A stretch of DNA of 39,855 bases. Origin: Bacteroidaceae bacterium. Lineage in GTDB: Bacteria > Bacteroidota > Bacteroidia > Bacteroidales > Bacteroidaceae. This document shows positions 23,869-32,517 of the stretch, piece after piece. The DNA lies in NCBI GenBank assembly GCA_017628845.1, contig JAGBYI010000213.1, positions 1 through 39,855 of the forward strand, read 5' to 3'. Each line of letters starts with the position of its first letter. Within the stretch, counting starts at the first letter, position 1. Under the pieces are notes generated by a model that searched no databases, had not been told where the DNA came from, and was given only the letters and a program-made list of their open reading frames with translations. The translations under genes and the position numbers were made by a program.

Positions 23869-26429
23869 AAAATCAGTGTTATTGCAAATGCTGCCAACCA
23901 TGCTATGGCGCATTGGAAGACAAGGATTATCATTGCCCATGTATTGCCCAGTTCGCGGCGTATCGTTGCCATGGCGGCTATGCATGGGGTGTAGAGCAGG
24001 CAGAATACCATCATGGCGTATGCCGTGGCGGTGGTGAAGATTTCCGTCAGGGGCACGTCGGCAAACAGGGTGGACAGGGTGCTAACAACCACCTCCTTGG
24101 CAAGCAAACCGCTGATAAGGGAGGTGACTATGCGCCAATCGCCAAGGCCGAGGGGTTGGAAGATGGGTTGCAGAAGACCAGCCATCTGTGCAAGCATGCT
24201 CTCATGCTCCATGCCAGGGGCAACCATCTTCAGATGGAAGGTGAAGGTCTGTAGGAACCATATCACCATGGAGGCAAGGAAGATTACCGTGAAGGCACGG
24301 CGGAGGAAGTCGCTGGCCTTGTCCCAAAGCAGACGCAGAACATTGCCCGGCACCGGCAAGCGGTAGTTGGGCAGTTCCATCACAAAGGGAACAGCCTCGC
24401 CATGAAACCAAGTGTGCTTCATCAGCAGAGCCACGAGTATGCCCACCGCTATGCCCAGGAAATAAAGGCTGAACATCACCAATGCGGCATTGTCGGGAAA
24501 GAAGGCCGCGGCAAAGAAGGCATAGATGGGTATCTTGGCCGTACAGGACATGAAGGGAGTGAGCATGATGGTAAGGCGTCGGTCGCGCACACTGGGCAGG
24601 GTGCGGCTGCTCATCACACTGGGCACGCTACACCCGAAACCAAGGAGCAACGGCACTATGCTACGACCGGAAAGTCCTAATTTCCTCAAGGGGCGGTCCA
24701 TCAGAAAGGCTATGCGTGCCATGTATCCGCTATCCTCCATCATTGACAGGAAGAAGAATAGCATCAGGATTAGCGGCAGGAAGACAATCACCGTTCCCAC
24801 ACCACTGTATATGCCGTCTATCACCAGGCTCTGTATGGCAGGTGCTATGTTTATGGAAGACAGGAAGGTGTCCGTGAGGGAGGTGAGCCACTCCACACCC
24901 ATTTCTACCTGCTCCTGGAGCCAGCCTCCGATACCGTCGAACGTAAGCCAGAAGACCACCGCCATAATGGCAATGAACGAAGGCAGGGCTGTCCACTTGC
25001 CAGTCAGCACCTTGTCGATAACCTGACTACGCAGGTACTCCTTCGTGTCGGCAGGGCGAATCACAGTACGCTGACAGATGCTGTTGATATAGTCGAAGCG
25101 CATGGTGGCAATGGCCGCCTGGCGGTCAAGACCTCGCTCCTCCTCCATCTGCTGGAGAATATGCTCCACGGTTTCCTGCTCGTTCTGGCTTAGCGAGAGT
25201 GCATCCACCACCAAGGGGTCGCCCTCAATCAGTTTTGCCGCGGCAAAACGTATGGGTAGGTTGGCACGCTGGGCATGGTCCTCGATAAGATGCATGATGG
25301 CATGCAGGCAACGGTGCACAGCACCACCGTTCTCGTCGGGCGAACAATAGTCGTGGCGCAAGGGTCCCTCCTGGTATTTTGCCACGTGTACGGCATGGCG
25401 GATAACCTCGTCCACACCCTCGTTGCGCATGGCAGAAATGGGGATTACGGGAATGCCCAGCAAAGCCTCCATTTCGTTGATGCGGATGGCACCATGGTTG
25501 TTCTTTATCTCGTCCATCATATTCAGAGCCAGCACCATGGGGATACCCAGTTCCATCAACTGCATGGTGAGGTAGAGATTGCGCTCTATGCACGTAGCAT
25601 CCACTATGTTTATGATGGCAGAAGGACGCTCTTCCAGGATGAAACGGCGGCTCACCACCTCCTCTGCCGTATAGGGCGAGAGGGAGTAGATGCCCGGCAG
25701 GTCCGTTACTACGGTATTTGGATATCCCTTTATGGCACCATCCTTGCGGTCAACGGTGACGCCAGGGAAGTTGCCCACATGCTGGTTGGACCCCGTCAAC
25801 TGGTTGAACAGAGTGGTCTTGCCACAATTCTGGTTGCCCACCAAGGCAAAGGTAAGCGGAGTGTCGTTGAACGTTGAACGTTTTCCGTTTCCTTTCTCCC
25901 CCTGAGACAGGGTGGAGTCCCCGTAGGGGGAGGGGGTGGAAAAATAGTTTTCCGTTTCCCTCCTCGCCTTCTCCTGTTCCTGATGGTAATGTCCACCCTC
26001 GCCAAGACCAGGATGCTCAGGCTCAGGAAGAAAGGAGCGGTTATCAGCAAGACCTTCCCCCTGCCGGACCCTCCCCCCTGCCCCTCCACAAGGGGAGGGA
26101 GTATAATGTCCTGCTGATGTGGGCACAAGTCGGTTGTAACCACTCCCCTCCCTTGCGGAGGGGTAAGGGGGAGGGTCTTGGGGGCCTTCGGGGGACGGTC
26201 CGGAGGGGTCCTCCCTCACCTCTATCTTGCGTGCATCGGCACGGCGCAAGGTCAGTTCATAGCCATGCACACGTAGTTCCATGGGGTCTCCCATAGGAGC
26301 ATATTTCACCAGTGTAACAGGCACGCCGGGCAGCACCCCCATGTCCAGGAAGTGCTGTCGCAATCCGCCTTCGCCACCCACATTCAGTATCGTGGCCGTT
26401 TGTCCTATCTTAAGTTCTGCAAGTGTCAT
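23865..26429 (-). CDS. feoB: Ferrous iron transporter, FeoA-FeoB fusion with repeat-derived linker
   Basis: 854 residues. Residues 1-72 are a FeoA SH3-like domain (LKIGQTATIL to LRRADARKIEV). The G domain starts about 191, with G1 GNQNCGKTT at 198-206, FPGVTVDRK, DLPGIYSL and NMMD. The C-terminal half is the polytopic membrane permease. It imports Fe(II) across the inner membrane. Residues about 73-190 are a low-complexity linker (GPSPEGPQDPPPYPS, TPSPYGDSTLSQGEKGNG) built largely from family A and family B repeats. FeoA-FeoB fusions are normal in Bacteroidales; the repeat linker is the odd part. The Cys-rich partner follows with a 4-base overlap. Confidence 0.93.
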   Translation of the reverse strand: MTLAELKIGQTATILNVGGEGGLRQHFLDMGVLPGVPVTLVKYAPMGDPMELRVHGYELTLRRADARKIEVREDPSGPSPEGPQDPPPYPSAREGSGYNRLVPTSAGHYTPSPCGGAGGRVRQGEGLADNRSFLPEPEHPGLGEGGHYHQEQEKARRETENYFSTPSPYGDSTLSQGEKGNGKRSTFNDTPLTFALVGNQNCGKTTLFNQLTGSNQHVGNFPGVTVDRKDGAIKGYPNTVVTDLPGIYSLSPYTAEEVVSRRFILEERPSAIINIVDATCIERNLYLTMQLMELGIPMVLALNMMDEIKNNHGAIRINEMEALLGIPVIPISAMRNEGVDEVIRHAVHVAKYQEGPLRHDYCSPDENGGAVHRCLHAIMHLIEDHAQRANLPIRFAAAKLIEGDPLVVDALSLSQNEQETVEHILQQMEEERGLDRQAAIATMRFDYINSICQRTVIRPADTKEYLRSQVIDKVLTGKWTALPSFIAIMAVVFWLTFDGIGGWLQEQVEMGVEWLTSLTDTFLSSINIAPAIQSLVIDGIYSGVGTVIVFLPLILMLFFFLSMMEDSGYMARIAFLMDRPLRKLGLSGRSIVPLLLGFGCSVPSVMSSRTLPSVRDRRLTIMLTPFMSCTAKIPIYAFFAAAFFPDNAALVMFSLYFLGIAVGILVALLMKHTWFHGEAVPFVMELPNYRLPVPGNVLRLLWDKASDFLRRAFTVIFLASMVIWFLQTFTFHLKMVAPGMEHESMLAQMAGLLQPIFQPLGLGDWRIVTSLISGLLAKEVVVSTLSTLFADVPLTEIFTTATAYAMMVFCLLYTPCIAAMATIRRELGNTWAMIILVFQCAIAWLAAFAITLIL
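25866..25945. repeat. Family B tract and short family A-like palindrome inside feoB
   Basis: AACGTTGAACGTTTTCCG resembles the family B tracts; just beyond it lies a CTCCCCCTGAG...AGGGGGAGGGGG stretch like the ends of family A. Both are translated in the linker before the G domain. Confidence 0.5.
26066..26212 (-). repeat. Family A repeat, short form, in frame in feoB
   Basis: It shares the inner core GGGAGTATAATGTCCTGCTG and GGTTGTAACCACTCCC with the 189-bp copies but lacks their central 80-base section. It is translated as residues about 73-122 of FeoAB. The core is inverted and read in a different frame from that in the M16 peptidase. Confidence 0.75.
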
Positions 26430-26463
26430 CTTTGCAAATATTCAAACCCACCGGACGTTCGGG

Positions 26464-26673
26464 TCCCCTCCCCATCCTGTCCGCACGTCGCACTGGGGAG
26501 TGCTCCCCTCCCGAGGCACAGAAGCACACTTGGTGCTTCTTCAGAAGACCTCGCTTGCCCACAAGGGGAGGGGGTATAATGTCCTGCTGATGTGGTCACA
26601 AGTCGGTTGTAACCACTCCCCTCCCTTGTGGAGGGGTAAGGGGGAGGGTCTTGGGGTCCTTCGTTGGTGGGTC
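26464..26673. repeat. Family A repeat, long variant, between the deaminase and feoB
   Basis: It fills most of the intergenic space. The core GGGGGTATAATGTCCTGCTG and GGTTGTAACCACTCCC is conserved, with a different 5' section containing GAAGCACACTTGGTGCTTC. The right part GGTCCTTCGTTGGTGGG also occurs beside copy 2 at 5889-5905. Confidence 0.7.
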
Positions 26674-26676
26674 TGT

Positions 26677-27165
26677 TTAATATTCTATCTTATCGTCCTT
26701 CAACTCCCACTGGCGGAAGGCCTCGAGGGCTTCGTTGCGCATCATGCCATGGATGGGGATGGAACGGTATTCGTATGGTTTCTCTATCTCGCGGTAAATG
26801 AAGTCATCACCAAAGCCTATGCGGTCGGCATCCTCCTTGGCGTTGCCATAGAAAATGGCGCTCACTCCTGCCCAATACAGGGCGGAAAGACACATGGGAC
26901 AAGGTTCGCACGAGGTGTAGCAGATGCACCCTTCCAATTTGAAGTGCCTCATGCTTTGGCACGCCTCGCGTATGGCACTCACCTCGGCATGAGCCGTAGG
27001 GTCGTTGTTGGCCGTCACACGGTTTGTCCCTGTTGCCACCACCTCGCCATCCTTCACTATCACGGCACCGAAGGGCCCGCCCCCGTTCTTCACATTCTCC
27101 ACGCTCAGGTCTATCGCCATCTGCATGAACCTGCGATCAGCATCCGTTGTCTGTGTCATAGGCAT
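26677..27165 (-). CDS. Nucleoside/base deaminase, guanine-deaminase-like
   Basis: 162 residues, zinc-dependent cytidine-deaminase fold. Zinc ligands and proton shuttle: HAEVSAIREAC and PCPMCLSALYWAG. The start DADRRFMQMAIDLSVEN and the end FGDDFIYREIEKPYEYRSIP resemble GuaD-type deaminases more than TadA. Substrate is inferred. A TACCTTTG box lies 24 bases upstream. Confidence 0.85.
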   Translation of the reverse strand: MPMTQTTDADRRFMQMAIDLSVENVKNGGGPFGAVIVKDGEVVATGTNRVTANNDPTAHAEVSAIREACQSMRHFKLEGCICYTSCEPCPMCLSALYWAGVSAIFYGNAKEDADRIGFGDDFIYREIEKPYEYRSIPIHGMMRNEALEAFRQWELKDDKIEY

Positions 27166-27188
27166 TCGTGGTCTTTAGTTGACAGAGT

Positions 27189-27196
27189 CAAAGGTA
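27189..27196 (-). promoter_or_regulatory. -7 box TACCTTTG of the deaminase gene
   Basis: TACCTTTG on the minus strand, 23 bases before the ATG at 27165. No clear -33 TTTG. Confidence 0.5.
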
Positions 27197-27246
27197 CGAA
27201 AAAATAAAATTCCACAGGCATTACATCATCGATATTTATCCTCTGA

Positions 27247-27495
27247 GCGCAAAAATCACTAATTTTAGGTATTAAAAAAGAATCCCTTACGTCCAAAAAA
27301 CTTGAAGCCAGATTAGCCAAGAATCTCACACAGGAGCAACTTGGCGAAAAAGTTGGTGTACAAAAGTCCCAAATATCCAGATTGGAGAATGGCAAGAGCA
27401 TAACCATCTCATCCTTGATGCGCCTATTTTCAGCAATGGAAATTCCAGTTACTTTAGACATGGGAGGAATTGGCAAGGTTGTTCTTTGCCAATAA
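27247..27495 (+). pseudogene. 5'-truncated Xre/HigA-type helix-turn-helix gene
   Basis: The plus strand is open after a TGA at about 27244 and encodes KKLEARLAKNLTQEQLGEKV, then GVQKSQISRLENGKSITISS and VTLDMGGIGKVVLCQ, ending in TAA at 27493-27495. This is a clear Xre-family helix-turn-helix with the usual C-terminal tail of Bacteroidales antitoxins. No ATG precedes the domain, and the first in-frame ATG falls after the recognition helix. A toxin partner is not seen. It is therefore a remnant, or it uses a non-standard start. Past it, 27496-27675 shows no gene. Confidence 0.7.
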
Positions 27496-27675
27496 GCGTA
27501 TAGAAATCTGTATTTCAATCGAGTAGGAGGAAAACGCGTTTTCTTCCTACTTTCGTTTTTCCAACCTCTTGTCTAGACAAGCATAGTGCGCCACCTTTCC
27601 GTACAACAATGACGATAAACGGGGCACAGATGGGGTTGTTCGTTTGCAGGTTCAAGACGACAAAGTCGGATTAAT

Positions 27676-27817
27676 GGTCAAAGGTGAAAACGAAAGGATT
27701 TGCTCCCGCTCGATAGAGCAAATATATTTTCTCTACTCTTGCTTACTCGCAGCCTTTCCGTTTTCACCTTTATTCGCCTTCGCTCATCAAGCTCCGCAAG
27801 TCCGTTTTACGTTTTTA
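27676..27817. repeat. Family B repeat downstream of polA
   Basis: GGTGAAAACGAAAGG and CCTTTCCGTTTTCACC form inverted arms about 80 bases apart, enclosing TTTGCTC...GAGCAAA. The CTTACTCGCAG section matches the region 31485-31500 in inverse sense. Confidence 0.6.
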
Positions 27818-30394
27818 GTGTGCCTCCAGCCAGTTGGTGCCCCATCCTGCATCGGCAATGAGGGGGACGGAGAGCGAGGCGGCACTTTGCATTTCCTCTA
27901 TAACGAGGCGCTGGAGCTGGTCGCGCTCTTCGGGAAGGACGCTGAAGTTCAGTTCGTCGTGCACCTGAAGAATCATGCGGCTTTGGAGACCTTCTTCTCG
28001 CATGCGCTTGTCCACTCGTATCATGGCCATCTTCATGATGTCGGCGGCACTGCCCTGTATGGGCGAGTTGATGGCATTGCGCTCGGCATATCCGCGCACT
28101 ACGGCATTGTGGCTGTTGATGTCGGGCAGGGGGCAACGGCGGTGGAAAATAGTTTCTGTGTACCCTTTCTCGCGTGCCATGGCAATGCTTCGCTCCATGT
28201 ATTCCTTCACACCGGGATAGGTTTGGAAATATCCGTCAATAAGTTGCTTTGCTTCGCTTCTGCTGCATCCAAGGCGCTCTGCCAAGCCAAATGCACTGAT
28301 GCCGTAGATGATGCCGAAATTGGCCGTTTTTGCACGTCGGCGTTCATCGCTCGTTACCTCGCTGATGTCCTTGTGGAAAATCTTTGCTGCCGTGGCGGCA
28401 TGTATGTCCTCTCCGCACAGGAAGGCCTGCACCAGGTTTTCGTCCTTGCTGAGGTGTGCCATGATGCGGAGTTCTATCTGGCTGTAGTCGGCAGAGAAGA
28501 ACAGTTGTCCCTCGTCGGGGATGAAGGTCTTGCGCACCTCCTTGCCCATGGCATCGCGCACGGGGATGTTCTGCAGGTTGGGGTTTGAGGATGAGAGTCG
28601 GCCGGTGGTCGTTACGGTTTGGTTGAAGGTGGTGTGTATGTGTCCCGTGGAGGTATTCACCAGTTTGGGAAGGGCATCTATGTATGTGCCCAGGAGTTTC
28701 TTTAACCCTCTGTGCTCCAGTATCTTGCCTACTATGTCGTGCTTGTGTCGCAATCCCTCCAGTACCTCCTCGCCAGTGACGTATTGCCCTGTCTTTGTCT
28801 TCTTGGCCTTGGAGTCAAGTTTCAGTACATCGAAGAGGATTTCTCCCACCTGACGAGGCGAGGCGATGTTGAACCTCTGTCCTGCCAATTGGTATATTTC
28901 TTCCTCCAGTTGTGTCATCTCCTGTGTGAAGTGTCGGCTTGTTTCTGCAAGTCCCGCTTCGTCAATGCGCACACCCGTTTGCTCCATGCGTGCCAACACG
29001 CACATCAGTGGCATTTCCATCTGCTGGAATATGTCCCAAAGGCCTGTTTCATGCAGTTGTGCCTCAAAAAGTTCCTTCAGTTCCTTCAGTGTAGCCTTGC
29101 GGTAGGCATCCTTTAGGTAGTCAAGACCATGGCGCATTTCCGGATGCAGCAGGTAGTGCGCTATGGCAATGTCGAAGAGACGCTTCTCCCCCACTCCATC
29201 TTCTTCTAAACCAAAGGTTTGTATCTCGGGATATTGTGTGATTAGTTCCTGCCAATGCGCCTTCAGGTCGTGCCCTATGATGGTGTCTCCATCCAGGAGG
29301 AAAGGCGGTTCGTCCACAGGCGCGGGGGCCGCTGCTATGCTGAAGAGGTCGGGCTCGCCCTGCTGTGGTGTCTCCTCCTTTGGTGCAGAGGCTGGTTCGC
29401 CGAATCCTCCGAACAAGTCGCCCTGTATGCTGCCGTCTTTGAAACGAAAATCTGAAATCGGAGAACGGAAATCTGAGGGGTTGTTCTCCGCTTCTACCTT
29501 TCCGTTTTCCGTTTTCACCTTTCCGTTCGTCAAGTTTTCCGTTTTCTTCAGCAGTTGTCTGAATTCCAGTTCCTCGTATATTTGCTGCAAGGCCTGGTGG
29601 TCGGGTTCCTTGATTTCCAACGCATTCATATCCAGGGTGATGGGTGCATCCTTTGCTATGGTTGCCAGCCAGTGGCTCTGTCGGATGAGGTCGGCATTCT
29701 CCACTACCTTCTTCTGTATGGCACCCTTCAGTTTGTCGGTATTGGCGAGCAGGTTCTCTATGCTTCCCCATTGCTGGACGAGGGTGCAGGCGGTCTTCTC
29801 TCCCACCCCCGGGCAACCGGGTATGTTGTCGCTGGAGTCGCCCATAAGGCCCAGTATGTCTATCACCTGCAGAGGCGACTTTATGCCCCACTTCTCGCAT
29901 ATCTCCTTAGGACCCAAGACCTGTGCCTCGCTCTTGCCAACGGGCGGACGGTACATGCTCACGTGCTCCGTTACCAGCTGGCCGTAGTCCTTGTCTGGCG
30001 TCATCATGTATGTCTCAATACCCTGTAGGTCAGCCTGATGTGCCAATGTGCCAATTACATCGTCGGCCTCGTATCCGGGGACTTCAAGCACGGGAATGTG
30101 GTAAGCCTCCAGTATCTCCTTTATCTTGGGCACGGCAAAGCGTATTGCCTCGGGTGTCTCCTCGCGCTGAGCCTTGTATTCGGGAAAAGCCTCGTGGCGG
30201 AAGGTGCCGCCGTGCGGGTCAAAGGCCACACCAAGGTGTGTGGGGCGCATGTTGCGCAGCACATCCTCCAGGGTGTTCACAAAGCCCAGGATGGCACTTG
30301 TGTTCTCGCCCTTGGAGTTGTATCGTGGATTTTTGATGAAAGCATAGTATGCTCTGTAGATAAGAGCATATGCATCCAAAAGGAACAATTTCAT
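27815..30394 (-). CDS. polA: DNA polymerase I with degenerate proofreading domain
   Basis: 859 residues. The 5' nuclease domain (1 to about 285) is complete: MKLFLLDAYALIYRAYYA, GYEADDVIGT, MGDSSDNIPG. The polymerase domain is intact: FFSADYSQIELRIMAHLS, RRAKTANFGIIYG and LQVHDELNF. The 3'-5' exonuclease region between is shortened: there is no DxE of Exo I, Exo II is reduced to GHDLKAHWQEL, and the Exo III YxxxD is absent. Residues about 281-317 (LTNGKVKTENGKVEAENN) are encoded by a family B repeat. Remembered Bacteroides PolA proteins are longer, near 950 residues. It fills gaps in repair and lagging-strand synthesis; proofreading is probably lost. Confidence 0.92.
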   Translation of the reverse strand: MKLFLLDAYALIYRAYYAFIKNPRYNSKGENTSAILGFVNTLEDVLRNMRPTHLGVAFDPHGGTFRHEAFPEYKAQREETPEAIRFAVPKIKEILEAYHIPVLEVPGYEADDVIGTLAHQADLQGIETYMMTPDKDYGQLVTEHVSMYRPPVGKSEAQVLGPKEICEKWGIKSPLQVIDILGLMGDSSDNIPGCPGVGEKTACTLVQQWGSIENLLANTDKLKGAIQKKVVENADLIRQSHWLATIAKDAPITLDMNALEIKEPDHQALQQIYEELEFRQLLKKTENLTNGKVKTENGKVEAENNPSDFRSPISDFRFKDGSIQGDLFGGFGEPASAPKEETPQQGEPDLFSIAAAPAPVDEPPFLLDGDTIIGHDLKAHWQELITQYPEIQTFGLEEDGVGEKRLFDIAIAHYLLHPEMRHGLDYLKDAYRKATLKELKELFEAQLHETGLWDIFQQMEMPLMCVLARMEQTGVRIDEAGLAETSRHFTQEMTQLEEEIYQLAGQRFNIASPRQVGEILFDVLKLDSKAKKTKTGQYVTGEEVLEGLRHKHDIVGKILEHRGLKKLLGTYIDALPKLVNTSTGHIHTTFNQTVTTTGRLSSSNPNLQNIPVRDAMGKEVRKTFIPDEGQLFFSADYSQIELRIMAHLSKDENLVQAFLCGEDIHAATAAKIFHKDISEVTSDERRRAKTANFGIIYGISAFGLAERLGCSRSEAKQLIDGYFQTYPGVKEYMERSIAMAREKGYTETIFHRRCPLPDINSHNAVVRGYAERNAINSPIQGSAADIMKMAMIRVDKRMREEGLQSRMILQVHDELNFSVLPEERDQLQRLVIEEMQSAASLSVPLIADAGWGTNWLEAH
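29443..29551. repeat. Family B repeat in frame inside polA
   Basis: CCTTTCCGTTTTCCG, CACCTTTCCG and GTTTTCCGTTTTC units on the plus strand; the coding strand stays open and yields a Lys/Glu/Asn-rich linker between the nuclease and the exonuclease-like domain. Confidence 0.7.
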
Positions 30395-30416
30395 AACTAT
30401 TTATCTTATTTGCCTA

Positions 30417-30424
30417 CAAAAATA
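30417..30424 (-). promoter_or_regulatory. -7 box TATTTTTG of polA
   Basis: TATTTTTG on the minus strand, 22 bases from the polA ATG, divergent from the box of the prenyl synthase gene. Confidence 0.45.
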
Positions 30425-30457
30425 CTGAAAATTGTGATAATATTCCGCCTTTTTCTG

Positions 30458-30465
30458 TAAATTTG
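30458..30465 (+). promoter_or_regulatory. -7 box TAAATTTG of the polyprenyl synthase gene
   Basis: TAAATTTG, 13 bases before the ATG at 30479. A TTGT lies about 22 bases upstream. Confidence 0.5.
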
Positions 30466-30478
30466 CATTTGATAACGC

Positions 30479-31474
30479 ATGATTATAAGTCCAGTGGATT
30501 TACTAAAAGAGATAAGAAAACCCGTCGAGGCCGACCTGGCACGTTTCAATGAAATGTTCCGTGAGTCGCTCAGGTCCGACAATCCTTTGCTTGGAATGGC
30601 ATTGGATCATCTGACTCGCCGCACCGGCAAGCAGATGCGCCCCATACTGGTGATGCTGGCTGCCCGTGGTGCCGACAACAGTGTGGATGTGGTCAGCGAT
30701 CAGGTTATCCATGCGGCCATTGCCATGGAACTTCTGCACACGGCATCCCTGGTGCACGACGATATCGTTGACGAGAGCGACCGCCGTCGCGGTCAGAAGA
30801 GCGTGAACAGCCTTCTGGACAACAAGTCGGCCGTCCTGGTGGGCGATTTCCTCCTCAGCAAGGCCATAGAGCATGCCGTGGCATGTGGCGACAGTAGGGT
30901 AGTGGCGCTTATTTCCAACGTGGGCATCATGCTTTCCGATGGCGAACTCCTGCAGTTGGCCAATGTGGACAGCAAGGAAATAGGGGAGAGCTCGTACTAC
31001 GAGGTGGTGCGCAAGAAGACGGCTTCCCTCTTCTCCGCTTGTGCCGAGGTGGGTGCCTTGCTTGCTACGGATCATCCCGGGTATATATATACAATGAAGC
31101 GCTTTGGCATGCTTCTCGGTATATGCTTCCAGTTGAAGGACGACATCTTCGATTACGACGACCAGCACGATGTGGGCAAGCCTGCAGGCAACGACATGAA
31201 GGAGGGCAAACTTACACTGCCCGTCATCTATGTTGCCAACAAGAACCCCGAGGCTCATGCCCTTGCCCTGAAGGTACGTGCCGGCGAGGCATCACAAGAG
31301 GAAATCACTCGTCTTGTCAACCTCACCCGCCAGGAGGGTGGTGTCTTGTATGCCGAAAGTGCCATGGGCGACATGTCCGGCATGGCCACAGGATTGCTGG
31401 ATGAGGTAGGGGAGATCACCATTGTCCAAGCCCTCCAGTACTATCTCGATTACGTGGCAAAGAGGGCGATGTAA
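30479..31474 (+). CDS. ispB: All-trans polyprenyl diphosphate synthase
   Basis: 331 residues. Chain-elongating isoprenyl synthase: GKQMRP at 50-55, first Asp-rich motif LVHDDIVDE (D94, D95, D98) and second motif KDDIFDYDD, with GKPAGNDMKEGKLTLP. It makes the side chain of menaquinone or a similar lipid; chain length cannot be read from sequence by eye. Divergent from polA. It is followed by an inverted repeat that may stop transcription. Confidence 0.88.
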   Translation: MIISPVDLLKEIRKPVEADLARFNEMFRESLRSDNPLLGMALDHLTRRTGKQMRPILVMLAARGADNSVDVVSDQVIHAAIAMELLHTASLVHDDIVDESDRRRGQKSVNSLLDNKSAVLVGDFLLSKAIEHAVACGDSRVVALISNVGIMLSDGELLQLANVDSKEIGESSYYEVVRKKTASLFSACAEVGALLATDHPGYIYTMKRFGMLLGICFQLKDDIFDYDDQHDVGKPAGNDMKEGKLTLPVIYVANKNPEAHALALKVRAGEASQEEITRLVNLTRQEGGVLYAESAMGDMSGMATGLLDEVGEITIVQALQYYLDYVAKRAM

Positions 31475-31605
31475 GGAAACGGAAATCTGCGAGTAAGCGA
31501 GAGCAGAAACAAAGTTACTTTGATTATGCCGAGCGGGAGCAGGTTCGACGAAGTCAAAAGTGAAAACGGAAAACGGAAAACTGCGAGGGGTAGTTTTCCG
31601 TTTTC
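31474..31605. repeat. Family B repeat with perfect 14-base inverted end
   Basis: GAAAACGGAAAACT (31569-31582) and AGTTTTCCGTTTTC (31592-31605) are perfect inverted repeats around a 9-base loop. It starts one base into the prenyl synthase stop region. It could serve as its terminator. Confidence 0.65.
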
Positions 31606-31634
31606 TTTGGGGTGCTTCAAAAAGGGTAGGGGGA

Positions 31635-31859
31635 TTATGAAATCCTGCCCGTTTTTAACTCCGAGTTTAACAGAGTATAGACATATTTTGTGCTTTGGAA
31701 GTATAAGCCTGTTGCAGGGTCGCAAAGTTTGGTGTATGTTTCAGAGTCATACAGGGTGTCAAGCGCTTCGCTTATGCTCATGCCAAAATCTTTTGAAAGC
31801 AATTCTGCCAGGTCAGCAGCCATTGCCTCTTTCATGTATTCAAACTCTGCCCTTGTCAT
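31635..31859 (-). CDS. Small hypothetical protein
   Basis: 74 residues. Sequence includes DLAELLSKDFGMSISEALDTLY and SETYTKLCDPATGLYFQS. I recall similar small Bacteroidales proteins beside toxin-like genes, but no such partner is present and I would not assign a function. It has no signal peptide. It is the last of three leftward genes in an AT-rich stretch; the preceding gene starts far enough away to allow co-transcription. Confidence 0.6.
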   Translation of the reverse strand: MTRAEFEYMKEAMAADLAELLSKDFGMSISEALDTLYDSETYTKLCDPATGLYFQSTKYVYTLLNSELKTGRIS

Positions 31860-31882
31860 AGTCTTATAGGGTGTTTATATTT

Positions 31883-32452
31883 TTAGAAATCTTTTTCACT
31901 ATTGTCAAGTAAACTCTTTCTTGTTTTGTTTTCGATTAGAGCCTCATTATAACTTTTCGTTAATCCCTTTATGAGTTTCTTTTGATAACTTTTTGAAATT
32001 TCCCAATCCTTAAAATCTCCATTAGAGAACAATATGCGAATCTTGGTAATTTTTACATTGTCTTTAACAATCTTATTAATGATTTCAGGGTCAATATCAA
32101 ATCCAATGTTTGTTATATAAAAATGTGCGTATGTCTTTGTGACGGACTGCCACATACTATCATAGGAGTTTTTTGTGGCAAATGGTTTCCATGTAGGTAA
32201 TTTTTCAATAGACCCATCTTCGAATTTAAATAATATTTGACTGTTTTCATCAAAAGATGCATAACCGTCTGAACGTACATATGTAAGAATCAAATCCATC
32301 TTTTCTTCAGATTTTATGAAAGCGAGGGATGGTTTGTATAATCGACCAAATAATTTGTTGTTGGGAAATCTTACAAATGAACCGACTGATGTTTGTGCAA
32401 ACGAATGAGTTATATAGACAAACATGATGAATACAAAAAATAAACGTTTCAT
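31883..32452 (-). CDS. Small secreted protein of unknown function
   Basis: 189 residues. Signal peptide MKRLFFVFIMFVYITHSFA followed by Q. The mature chain has many aromatic and Lys residues (LPTWKPFATKNSY, KDWEISKSYQKK) and no motif I know. Base composition is markedly AT-rich compared with deoC or polA, which suggests recent acquisition. It lies 65 bases after the preceding secreted protein gene and probably shares its transcript. Confidence 0.65.
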   Translation of the reverse strand: MKRLFFVFIMFVYITHSFAQTSVGSFVRFPNNKLFGRLYKPSLAFIKSEEKMDLILTYVRSDGYASFDENSQILFKFEDGSIEKLPTWKPFATKNSYDSMWQSVTKTYAHFYITNIGFDIDPEIINKIVKDNVKITKIRILFSNGDFKDWEISKSYQKKLIKGLTKSYNEALIENKTRKSLLDNSEKDF

Positions 32453-32517
32453 TTTAGAATGTAGATTTAATATTTTGATAGAGTTGGTTGTTTGTTATGT
32501 ATTTTCTTTGAGAATTA

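Noticed and set aside
27156-27518. Minus-strand open frame of 120 codons
   Set aside because: It is antisense to the Xre helix-turn-helix remnant and to the deaminase promoter; its translation has no recognisable features.
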